Below the pieces are notes generated by a model, which saw only the letters and a list, made by a program, of their open reading frames with translations, was not told the origin of the DNA and did no database searches. Shown here piece after piece: positions 1 to 5,544 of a stretch of 6,970 nt of DNA; the stretch's first letter is position 1; the number at the start of each line of letters is the position of its first letter. The position numbers and the translations under genes are program-made. The stretch is from an uncultured Oscillospiraceae bacterium (GTDB taxonomy: Bacteria > Bacillota_A > Clostridia > Oscillospirales > Oscillospiraceae), in assembly GCA_900757695.1 (NCBI GenBank), contig CAAEOU010000210.1, positions 1 through 6,970 of the forward strand, written 5' to 3'.

Positions 1-1888
1 CGGCCCACTGTGCGGCCTGCTGTGCCGCTTCCTCATTCAGGCCGATGTCCTCATACATTGCATTTCCATCCGGTACAGGCTCTCCTGCATTCCTCCAGAG
101 CAGTTCCGCCAGCTGAATCCTGTTTTGGGGAATTGCCGCCCCACTGGGCAGCAGATATTTCAGATAGAGCTCCGTTCCCAGCTGATGCGCCTGATAGGCC
201 AGTACAACAGCCGAAATTCCCACTGCGCCGATCATTGCGGCACTGCCCAGCAGTTCGGTTTCTCTGGCATTTTCCGCGCTTTCGTACATTGCCTCTACGG
301 TCACATCTGCCGTCGGCATGGGAAATGTCATGGTCTGGCTGGTGTGTGCTACATCAGGATTTCCCATCAGTGCCGAATCACTGATGTTCCACTGCGCAAA
401 GACCATTCCTTCCGGTGCCGCATTTGCCGCAACCGTAACCATTGCGCCCGCAGGGATCTTTCCGATCTGGGTCGTACCCTCTTTTTTCAGCTCCACATTC
501 TTCGTGATATCCACAGTCGTTCCATTTTTCTCAACCGTCACACGCACAAGAGTACCGTCTTTTTCCGTCAGAGTATACTTTTGGGCCGTATCAGTATCAT
601 GGTCAGGGGTAGGAGTAGGAGTAGGGTCAGGATTAGGAGTAGGAGTAGGAGTAGGAGCAGGGTCAGGATTAGGAGTAGGGTCAGGATTAGGAGTAGGGGT
701 AGGAGTAGGGGTAGGCTCTACCTTGCTCCACTGTGCGCAAACCGCCACATCTTCCGCCGGCATGGGAAATGTCATGGTGGTGTGTGCTACATCAGAGTTC
801 CCCATCAGTGCCGGATCACTGATGTTCCACTGCGCAAAGACCATTCCTTCCGGTGCCGCATTTGCCTCAACCGTAACCATTGCGCCCGCAGGGATCTTTC
901 CGATCTGGGTCGTACCCTGTTGTTCCAGCTCCACATTCTCCGTGATATCCACAGGCGTTCCATTTTTCTCAAACGTCACACGCACAAGAGTACCGTCTTT
1001 TTCCGTCAGAGTATACTTTTGGCTCCAATGTGCGTAAACCGTCACATCTTCCTTAATTGGCTGGGTGAAATCAAACAATTCACCGTCATTTTCTTGCGTA
1101 TACCAACCTTTAAACTGGTAGCCTTCCGCTGTTGGATCATCGGGCGGGGTGACAATTCCTTCATACTCCACCACTTTGCTGGTTTTCTTTTCCGGATCGC
1201 CGCATTCAAAGCTCACAGTAGGGGCATAATGAAATTCCTTCGGATTATCCAACATGGAATTCACGCTTTTAATCGTGCCCGTGTAAGGATGTCCATTGAC
1301 CATATACGAGATTTCCTTATTCATCAGCACATCCCATTGTGCCTTCGTTCCCGTATAATGCAGTACCTCTAATTTTTTATTTACATTGAGTCCATAGAAA
1401 AATGCCCCATATCCAATCTCTTCAATGCTCTTCGGAATCGTCAACTTTTCCATACTCGTGCAATGCATGAACGCATTATCACCAATTGAACGAACTGAAT
1501 TTCCAAGGTTCACCTCTTTCAGATTTTCACAACTGATAAACGAAGCTGCTCCGACAGAAGTTACTGAATCCGGAAGTATCACCGTTGTCAATTCGGTGCG
1601 CCCACCAAACGCACCTGTTCCAATCGAAGTCACAGAATATTCCTTCCCGTCCGAAGTCGCGGTCGAAGGGATCTCTACATACGCTGCCGTAGCTTTGGGC
1701 TCAAACCCCGTCAATTCCACGGTGTCATCATCAAGCGGCATATAGGTATAAGTATTACCGTCTACCACTTCCGTAAATTCCGTAAAAGGTTTTTTCGCTG
1801 GCTCTGCCGCAAATGCAGACAGGGGCATCAGCCCTAAGACTATTCCCAGAACCAGCAAAACGCTGGTAAGCCTTTTCAATTGTTTCAT
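1..1888 (-). CDS. Secreted BspA/InlB-type surface protein with LRRs and SLH-like end (C-terminus beyond window)
   Basis: The frame is open from ATG 1888 to the window edge (629 codons, no stop), so the C-terminus is missing. The start is set by AAAGGA, 8 bases upstream. Residues 1-27 form a signal peptide (KRL basic end, hydrophobic core, AFA/A cleavage). Residues about 60-160 are BspA-type leucine-rich repeats (SIGTGAF, VTSVGAASF, SIGDNAF, EIGYGAF). Residues about 225-288 form an InlB/Listeria-Bacteroides repeat (FKGWYT...VYAHW). Two near-identical modules follow (about 290-381 and 436-529), separated by a Pro-Thr/Asn-Pro-Asp linker (about 392-428). Residues 546-564 are hydrophobic, and about 585-629 resemble an SLH domain (AELLWRNAGEPVP, YEDIG, AAQWA). 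Such proteins are exported and wall-associated and often bind host or matrix ligands; the ligand here is unknown. Domain classes are confident, the adhesin role is inferred. It is separated from the element by an AT-rich promoter region. Confidence 0.88.
   Translation of the reverse strand, partial: MKQLKRLTSVLLVLGIVLGLMPLSAFAAEPAKKPFTEFTEVVDGNTYTYMPLDDDTVELTGFEPKATAAYVEIPSTATSDGKEYSVTSIGTGAFGGRTELTTVILPDSVTSVGAASFISCENLKEVNLGNSVRSIGDNAFMHCTSMEKLTIPKSIEEIGYGAFFYGLNVNKKLEVLHYTGTKAQWDVLMNKEISYMVNGHPYTGTIKSVNSMLDNPKEFHYAPTVSFECGDPEKKTSKVVEYEGIVTPPDDPTAEGYQFKGWYTQENDGELFDFTQPIKEDVTVYAHWSQKYTLTEKDGTLVRVTFEKNGTPVDITENVELEQQGTTQIGKIPAGAMVTVEANAAPEGMVFAQWNISDPALMGNSDVAHTTMTFPMPAEDVAVCAQWSKVEPTPTPTPTPNPDPTPNPDPAPTPTPTPNPDPTPTPTPDHDTDTAQKYTLTEKDGTLVRVTVEKNGTTVDITKNVELKKEGTTQIGKIPAGAMVTVAANAAPEGMVFAQWNISDSALMGNPDVAHTSQTMTFPMPTADVTVEAMYESAENARETELLGSAAMIGAVGISAVVLAYQAHQLGTELYLKYLLPSGAAIPQNRIQLAELLWRNAGEPVPDGNAMYEDIGLNEEAAQQAAQWA
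302..584 (-). repeat. Intragenic repeat copy B of surface-protein module
   Basis: This 283-base stretch aligns almost base for base with 746-1022. Differences are scattered substitutions and a 6-base insertion (around 334-340) that adds two codons. It encodes the second of two modules running from YTLTEKDGTLVRVT to the MTFPMP segment. The pair keeps the reading frame, so it is a functional protein-repeat duplication. Confidence 0.9.
602..715 (-). repeat. Hexanucleotide-like repeat encoding Pro-Thr/Asn-Pro-Asp linker
   Basis: The plus strand reads as repeated GGAGTA, GGGGTA, GGTCAG and GGATTA units. On the coding strand these give alternating Pro with Thr, Asn, Asp or once Ala (PTPTPTPTPNPDP and similar), about 38 residues. 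It is an extended hydrophilic spacer between the two repeated modules. Low-complexity DNA like this tends to change length by slippage in 6-base steps, which would preserve the frame. Confidence 0.85.
746..1022 (-). repeat. Intragenic repeat copy A of surface-protein module
   Basis: This is the partner of 302-584: 277 bases with the same module order but two codons fewer before MTFPMP. It follows the InlB-type repeat directly in the protein and is joined to copy B by the Pro-Thr linker. Confidence 0.9.
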
Positions 1889-1937
1889 CCCAAAAATCCT
1901 TTCTCTGCATTTTCAACAAAAATCGCACAAAAAATGG

Positions 1938-1989
<52 letters not shown>

Positions 1990-2094
1990 TATTCAGTCTC
2001 ATCTTTAGTATATCAGTACAGTATTTTGTTTAATATTTTTCATTTTTTGTGTTGTTTGCATAAATCAAAAACAGTGAAAATTGAAATTTCCCTC

Positions 2095-2216
2095 TTGGCT
2101 TCAGGACAGTGACGCGATAAAACCCAGCCAGACCAGCGAGAGGACATCCTGCCCGCCCCCGAGATCAGCCACGCCATCCTCTGCAAACAGAAAACCGCCA
2201 GCGTATCTCTACACTG
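2095..2216 (+). other. Non-coding or relic sequence between surface gene and attachment region
   Basis: Base composition changes abruptly at about 2095 from very AT-rich to GC-rich. One plus-strand frame reads REDILPAPEISHAILCKQ and then KTASVSLH before a TGA at 2215. This might be the last codons of a decayed gene, but no start, ribosome site or recognisable domain supports it. A 60-codon frame beginning at 2081 also lacks coding signs. I call no gene here. Confidence 0.25.
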
Positions 2217-2227
2217 ACGGTCTTTTT
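2182..2227. terminator. Probable bidirectional intrinsic terminator
   Basis: ACCGCCAG (2194-2201) pairs with CTGACGGT (2214-2221) around a 12-base loop. The single C-A mismatch on the plus strand becomes a G-U pair on the minus strand. It is followed by CTTTTT on the plus strand and by TTTTCTGTTT on the minus strand. On the minus strand it directly follows the tRNA-end-like fragment 2229-2244, as terminators normally follow tRNA genes. Confidence 0.55.
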
Positions 2228-2228
2228 A

Positions 2229-2244
2229 TGGGCGCGGGTGGATT
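2229..2244 (-). repeat. tRNA 3'-end fragment, copy 1 (no encoded CCA)
   Basis: Sixteen bases are identical to 2398-2413. On the minus strand they read AATCCACCCGCGCCCA, the 3' half of a T-arm plus acceptor strand and discriminator A. The next bases are TAAAAAG instead of CCA, and no 5' part of a tRNA lies upstream. It is probably a remnant left by an earlier insertion or rearrangement at the same tRNA. Confidence 0.5.
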
Positions 2245-2261
2245 ACGCAAGCCGCGCTGCT

Positions 2262-2286
2262 AAAAACAGCCCACCGGGCTGTTTTT
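2262..2286. terminator. Perfect bidirectional intrinsic terminator
   Basis: AAAAACAGCCC (2262-2272) and GGGCTGTTTTT (2276-2286) form a perfect 11-bp stem with a 3-base loop, ending in five T on both strands. No gene in the window clearly ends at it. It may belong to a lost neighbour or act as insulation at the element boundary. Confidence 0.8.
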
Positions 2287-2308
2287 GCGCTGTCTTCCGC
2301 GACAGCGC
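2287..2308. other. Perfect inverted repeat adjoining the terminator
   Basis: GCGCTGTC and GACAGCGC form an 8-bp perfect GC-rich hairpin with a 6-base loop (TTCCGC). It starts immediately after the terminator at 2262-2286 and has no T tract of its own. Its function is unknown. Confidence 0.6.
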
Positions 2309-2314
2309 CGCAGC

Positions 2315-2329
2315 TGTTCGAATCCACCC
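2315..2329 (+). repeat. Inverted tRNA T-arm fragment, copy 2
   Basis: TGTTCGAATCCACCC is a perfect 15-bp inverted match to 2405-2419. It carries the T-loop signature GTTCGAATCC on the plus strand, opposite to the other two fragments. The following TTGCGGTG does not make a plausible acceptor end. Confidence 0.6.
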
Positions 2330-2349
2330 TTGCGGTGCTTTGTAGAAGT

Positions 2350-2392
2350 TCAAATAAAACAGAAACTCCAGCGTCATCACAACGCTGGAGTT
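2350..2392 (-). terminator. Intrinsic terminator following the tRNA 3' end
   Basis: AACTCCAGCG (2364-2373) pairs perfectly with CGCTGGAGTT (2383-2392), a 10-bp stem with a 9-base loop. On the minus strand it is followed by TTCTGTTTTATTT. It lies two bases after the encoded CCA of the tRNA fragment at 2395-2419, so it reads as the original terminator of that tRNA gene. Confidence 0.75.
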
Positions 2393-2394
2393 CT

Positions 2395-2419
2395 TGGTGG
2401 GCGCGGGTGGATTCGAACA
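2395..2419 (-). other. Probable attachment site: displaced 3' end of a tRNA gene
   Basis: The minus strand reads TGTTCGAATCCACCC then GCGCCCA and CCA. That is a T-loop (TTCGAAT), the 3' T-stem strand, a 7-base acceptor strand CGCGCCC, discriminator A and encoded CCA. The upstream bases (CCTTG) cannot form the 5' T-stem strand, which should be GGTGG, so the tRNA is cut inside the T-arm. A terminator follows on the left and a tyrosine integrase gene ends 131 bases to the right, the normal layout for integration at a tRNA 3' end. The tRNA should begin GGGCGCG; its identity cannot be told from this fragment. The restored tRNA is expected at the far end of the element, outside this window. Confidence 0.6.
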
Positions 2420-2549
2420 AGGAATCTTTTAATATGCCCAGATTATCATGTTGCTTTTGCTTGGAATCATGCGGATTTTCAGACACTTAGCTTTCGACTT
2501 CCCGGAATAAGTCCGCTATTCTAGCGATAAAAACGGGTTACAAAGTGGG
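2420..2549. other. Left end of the element, no gene seen
   Basis: This 130-base stretch lies between the tRNA fragment and the integrase stop codon. Near its right end GGGTTA occurs twice, at 2535-2540 and 2547-2552, a 12-base period; the second copy contains the integrase stop. Such direct repeats next to an attachment site can be arm-type integrase sites, but two short copies are weak evidence. Confidence 0.35.
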
Positions 2550-3704
2550 TTATTTCGCACGCGGAGAATACTCTGCCAGAGCATCTGAAACGGCCATTGC
2601 TGCCGTGTCGGCCCTGCCGTCAACGGCGTGACTGTACCAACCGTAAGTATCCATACTTTTGCTGTGCCCTACCATGCGGCGCAGTTCTGCCGGGGACACG
2701 GCATCCTCGATGATGCTCACAAAGGTGTGCCGCAGCTCATACAGGCTGACCGGCGGATCAATGCCGTTGCTGCGCTGGTAGAACTTCCAGTAGTTATAGA
2801 GGCTGTGCTCATTCTCCAACAGGAAGATTGGATCATCTCCCCGAAGAGGCCGCTCCTCTTCAAAAGACCGCTGCTGCAGCTGAGCGGGGAGTTCCGCAGC
2901 CGCCAGCGGATGCAGGACCACCGTGCGGATAGCGTTTTCGTTCTTGCCGTGTGTTTCCTCATCAAAGGTATTGATGGCCCGGGCAAGATGCAGCCGGTTG
3001 CCCTCCACGTCACCCACACGCAGGCCCAGCAGTTCGCCAGGGCGCAGGCCGGTCAGGACCGCAAAGCGGTATGCATGGATATTGGCATCCTGTTCAACCT
3101 TGCCACGGACGATGCGTGTATCTACAGAAAGCAGAACCCGCAGCGCGTCCGGTTGAAGGATTTTTCTCCCCTTTGGACGTGCACCCCTGGGTACCGTGAG
3201 CCCTTCATCCTCTGGTCGCAGGGCGGTGTATTTGCGCTGCCTTGCCCATTTCACAAAGCTAACTTCAACCGCCCGGATTCCCTGTAATGTTTTCTTAGAG
3301 AGGTTTCCCCTGCTCTTTCGGGTAGCCTGCGGATTCATGCTGCCTTCCTTGTATGCCCGATTCAGCACATCCTGCAGCATTCCCGTATTCAGGTCACCAA
3401 TCCGGCGGTCGCCCACCACTGGCAGGATGTAGTTCTGCCCGAACTTCTCCACCTGCTGGGCATAGCTTGTACCGGCGGTGGCCCGCACCGAGATCAGATA
3501 CTCGTTCCAGACCTCCAAGCAGCGCTTGGTGGTGCTGCAGATGCCCTCATCCAGCCAGTCATCTGCTTTTGCATTTGCTTCCCGCTGACCAGTGCGGCCC
3601 GGCTTTGCACTGGTGAACGTCCTGCGCTGGCCGTCCTTCTGCACCTTGATCTGCCAGCGTTTCTGATTCGGCAGCCACTGGGCGGTATTGGTTCTTCGTC
3701 CCAT
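2550..3704 (-). CDS. int: Tyrosine recombinase (phage-type site-specific integrase)
   Basis: This 384-residue enzyme catalyses integration and excision between element and host attachment sites. The start at 3704 (MGRRTNTAQW) is preferred because GGAGGT lies 10 bases upstream; an in-frame ATG at 3740 would add 12 residues but has no such site. Residues about 8-30 look like an AP2-type arm-binding domain, about 60-160 the SAM-like core-binding domain, and about 180-384 the catalytic domain. Visible active-site residues are Arg221 (TGLRPGE), Arg325 (LYELRHT), His347 (MVGHSKS) and probable nucleophile Tyr357 (WYSHAV, 10 residues after the histidine). A lysine around 254 may complete the set. Length and motifs are normal and the gene appears intact. 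Its 3' end faces the tRNA fragment at 2395-2419, as in many tRNA-inserted prophages and integrative elements. Confidence 0.95.
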   Translation of the reverse strand: MGRRTNTAQWLPNQKRWQIKVQKDGQRRTFTSAKPGRTGQREANAKADDWLDEGICSTTKRCLEVWNEYLISVRATAGTSYAQQVEKFGQNYILPVVGDRRIGDLNTGMLQDVLNRAYKEGSMNPQATRKSRGNLSKKTLQGIRAVEVSFVKWARQRKYTALRPEDEGLTVPRGARPKGRKILQPDALRVLLSVDTRIVRGKVEQDANIHAYRFAVLTGLRPGELLGLRVGDVEGNRLHLARAINTFDEETHGKNENAIRTVVLHPLAAAELPAQLQQRSFEEERPLRGDDPIFLLENEHSLYNYWKFYQRSNGIDPPVSLYELRHTFVSIIEDAVSPAELRRMVGHSKSMDTYGWYSHAVDGRADTAAMAVSDALAEYSPRAK

Positions 3705-3733
3705 AAAAAAATACACCTCCAAAAGGGTACACT

Positions 3734-3762
3734 TTGACAAGCCCGCCCAAAAGAGGTATAAT
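3734..3762 (+). promoter_or_regulatory. Consensus rightward promoter divergent from int
   Basis: TTGACA (3734-3739), a 17-base spacer and TATAAT (3757-3762) match the housekeeping sigma consensus at every hexamer position. Transcription would start near 3769, pointing away from int. No protein start follows; the transcript meets a terminator at 3811-3850. The promoter overlaps the upstream region of int and could interfere with int transcription. Confidence 0.85.
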
Positions 3763-3768
3763 CGCAGT

Positions 3769-3850
3769 GTCGAGTGTGCGATGCCCTTTTCTGGGTGAGC
3801 CGCTTCTTTTAACTCCTTCGGTGTTCCAGCACCGGGGGAGTTTTTGTTTT
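3769..3850 (+). ncRNA. Predicted small RNA of about 80 nt
   Basis: It is bounded by a perfect consensus promoter (start about 3769) and a strong intrinsic terminator. The only ATG inside (3781) opens a five-codon frame ending at TGA, so no peptide of note is encoded. The 5' portion (about 3769-3810) is largely single-stranded and includes a pyrimidine run CTTCTTTT just before the terminator stem. It lies between int and the membrane-protein gene, antisense to neither coding region. I do not recognise its family; a role in regulating the lysogeny or early operon is inference. Confidence 0.65.
3811..3850 (+). terminator. Strong intrinsic terminator of the small RNA
   Basis: AACTCCTTCGGTG (3811-3823) pairs over 13 bases, including two G-U pairs, with CACCGGGGGAGTT (3830-3842) around loop TTCCAG. 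TTTTTGTTTT follows. On the minus strand no T tract follows, so it acts only rightwards. It stops just before the end of the convergent membrane-protein gene. Confidence 0.88.
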
Positions 3851-4757
3851 ATTCAGATTCCATGTTATCTTTCTCGGCCAGTGAAGAAAGTTCCTCGCTC
3901 ACCTCGACAAACTCAGTCCGCTGAGCATCGCTCATGTACGGCAGATATGGCTCAAATGCCTTACTATACTTTTCTGCCCAGTTCTTCTTGGCTTTTCCCG
4001 TTTTCAAGCTCTCGATCTTTACGCTGTACTTATCTGCAACGCGATGGATAATCTCGCTTACAGCTCCATCCCGGAACGAAAGGCTCCGATACTTTGCAAA
4101 GTCTGCGGTCGTCCCCACTGGCACGCCGTACTGTTTACACTCTTCCAGTTGTTGCAAACGTCCAACACAAAAATCGTATCGTTCAAAAAATACAGCTGGT
4201 TCCGTAGTTGTCTGAAGGATTTTTGCGCTTTCCTGCGCCTGCTTCAAAAATTGAGGGGCCAGCATTCTGGCATCTGAACGGGAGTTGATGGGAACCATTT
4301 CTCCCATCCATTCCGGCTTCGGGGTGTACTGCGCTTCATCTGTAAGATCTGGCCCATTGTCCAATTTTGAATCTGAAGGCTCCGCCTTAGATTCACCGCT
4401 CTCTCCGGAGCGCGTGGACTTATTAAACAGCATAAAAACCAGAACAGCCAGAAGGAACGGCAACATAAACAGAAGAAACTCGGCTAGGAAAAATGCTCCG
4501 CCAGGCTCTTGGCCTTCCAATCCTGCAATACCAAAAAGCGGCAGGAGCGCACCGATTATGATGGCAGCGCGAAGCTGACCTTTAGATAATGCGGTTCTAC
4601 TCCAGTCTGCCTGTGTACCTCCGGGAGCCTGTATCGACTTTCGGCCAGAACCTATACCTTTGGCTGCCGCATCAATGCCATTGTACAGCCACCGCATCTC
4701 TTTGCTTGTGCTATGTTTGCGGTGCCATTCCTTCCGGGCATAAGGTGACTTTGCCAT
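3849..4757 (-). CDS. Two-span membrane protein of unknown function in the lysogeny module
   Basis: This protein has 302 residues. The start at 4757 is set by AGGAGG 7 bases upstream; an in-frame ATG at 4790 lies inside the repressor gene and is less likely. Residues 1-60 are basic and Gly-rich. Residues about 62-80 (AAIIIGALLPLFGIAGL) and 88-111 (FLLFMLPFLLAVLVFMLF) are membrane spans. A Ser/Glu/Asp-rich linker covers about 113-150, and about 162-288 is a soluble helical region (FFERYDF, LKTGKAKKNW, YSKAFEPYLPYM). From memory, that region resembles an uncharacterised domain in many Firmicutes membrane-linked proteins, where FF.RYD and SLKT..GK recur. It begins 17 bases after the repressor stop, so the two are probably cotranscribed in the lysogen. 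That position is typical of superinfection exclusion or other lysogenic-conversion genes, but no sequence evidence proves such a role. Confidence 0.82.
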   Translation of the reverse strand: MAKSPYARKEWHRKHSTSKEMRWLYNGIDAAAKGIGSGRKSIQAPGGTQADWSRTALSKGQLRAAIIIGALLPLFGIAGLEGQEPGGAFFLAEFLLFMLPFLLAVLVFMLFNKSTRSGESGESKAEPSDSKLDNGPDLTDEAQYTPKPEWMGEMVPINSRSDARMLAPQFLKQAQESAKILQTTTEPAVFFERYDFCVGRLQQLEECKQYGVPVGTTADFAKYRSLSFRDGAVSEIIHRVADKYSVKIESLKTGKAKKNWAEKYSKAFEPYLPYMSDAQRTEFVEVSEELSSLAEKDNMESE

Positions 4758-4774
4758 GATTCTTCCTCCTGTTT

Positions 4775-5485
4775 TTATATATCCCGGCAAAGCCCGACGG
4801 CCTTGCCTTCGATTACAACGTTATTCATGTCCTCCCGGCTGAGGATGATGCTGTTGAAAGCCGGATTCTCCGGCCTCAGTTCAATGAAATTCTCGTGCAG
4901 ATAGACATGTTTCAGGGTTGCCTCTTCTCCAATGCGCACAGCAGCGATCTCGCCGTTTTCCACCTCCGGCTGCTTCCGGATGGCCACCAGATCACCATCG
5001 TGTATCCGGGGCTCCATGCTGTCGCCCTTGCAGGTCAGTGTAAAGGTGGAACGCCACTTGGACGGCACACAGACTATGCGCTCCACGTTCTGTTCCGCCG
5101 TGATCGGCGTACCGCAGGCGATCCGGCCCACCAATGGGACCATGTCCATCTCCGGCATGGGCTGGAAGCCGGGAGGAATCGTCTCTGCATCCCTTTTGGC
5201 CTGCAGCCGTAGTGCTTCTTTGACGTTTCCTGCCTTTTCCAGAATGTCCTGGTCAATTTCATTCACCACATCCAAGGTATGTTCATCAATGCGATTGTTG
5301 CTCTTCCCTAGCATATAGTCAATGGACGTATTATAAAAATTGGCCAGATCGATCAATGTCTCGGAATTCGGTTGCCGGGCACCTTTCTCGTAGTTGACAT
5401 ACGTCGTGTAAGGCATCCCGAGCTGTTCTGCTGCCTGCTTCATGCTGATGCCGCGTTCTTTTCGGAGTTCAGGGATTCGGTTCAT
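4775..5485 (-). CDS. LexA/CI-type phage repressor (XRE HTH plus S24 self-cleaving domain)
   Basis: This 236-residue protein maintains lysogeny by binding operators in the divergent control region. The start at 5485 (MNRIPELRKERG) follows AGGAGG by 8 bases, while the longer frame from 5548 would begin upstream of the predicted promoter -10. Residues 4-60 are an XRE-type helix-turn-helix (ISMKQAAEQLGMPYTTYVNYEKG). About 61-112 is a linker. Residues 115-236 form the S24 peptidase domain, with nucleophile Ser156 (KGDSMEPR), general base Lys192 (EATLKHVYL) and a cleavage site at Cys124-Gly125 (GRIACGTP). All catalytic elements are present, so RecA-stimulated self-cleavage and SOS induction are expected by analogy with LexA, UmuD and lambda CI. 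It is read divergently from the Cro-like gene and is followed closely by the membrane-protein gene. Confidence 0.94.
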   Translation of the reverse strand: MNRIPELRKERGISMKQAAEQLGMPYTTYVNYEKGARQPNSETLIDLANFYNTSIDYMLGKSNNRIDEHTLDVVNEIDQDILEKAGNVKEALRLQAKRDAETIPPGFQPMPEMDMVPLVGRIACGTPITAEQNVERIVCVPSKWRSTFTLTCKGDSMEPRIHDGDLVAIRKQPEVENGEIAAVRIGEEATLKHVYLHENFIELRPENPAFNSIILSREDMNNVVIEGKAVGLCRDI

Positions 5486-5513
5486 AATCGTTACCTCCTT
5501 CTTCCCTATGTAT

Positions 5514-5544
5514 ATTATATTACACGTTTTGAGTAAATAGTCAA
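5514..5544 (-). promoter_or_regulatory. Repressor promoter (PRM-like)
   Basis: On the minus strand TTGACT (5544-5539) is followed after 19 bases by TATAAT (5519-5514). The spacer contains operator-like site O1 (5521-5535), so repressor binding would cover the promoter and give autoregulation. The leader to ATG 5485 is about 20 bases and contains AGGAGG. The spacer is longer than ideal. Confidence 0.65.

Noticed and set aside
602..715. Short regular repeats that could suggest a CRISPR array
   Set aside because: Units are about 6 bases with no unique spacers, and they lie in frame as a Pro-Thr linker in a coding region.
125..1372. Long plus-strand frames over the surface-protein gene (also 10-384, 318-1037, 1425-1745)
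   Set aside because: They are antisense shadows. The minus frame has a signal peptide, known domains, a good ribosome site and no stop. The plus frames are Arg/Ser/His-rich low-complexity reads of the Pro-Thr repeat.
2395..2475. A complete tRNA gene on the minus strand
   Set aside because: Only the T-loop, one T-stem strand and the acceptor 3' strand are present. The bases upstream cannot form the D, anticodon or 5' T-stem arms.
2226..2524. Frames at 2226-2486 (minus) and 2285-2524 (plus) reading through the tRNA fragments
   Set aside because: They have no ribosome site or domain, and cross terminator hairpins and tRNA pieces. Phrases such as GRGWIRTRN are typical of spurious translation of antisense tRNA ends.
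2628..3287. Plus-strand frame opposite the integrase (219 codons)
   Set aside because: It is a shadow of the integrase, whose minus frame contains all catalytic motifs in order.
3705..3740. Upstream integrase start at 3740
   Set aside because: There is no ribosome site in front of it, whereas GGAGGT precedes ATG 3704. The longer form would also overlap the divergent TTGACA box.
4758..4790. Upstream start of the membrane protein at 4790
   Set aside because: It lies inside the end of the repressor gene without a suitable ribosome site; AGGAGG is placed for ATG 4757.
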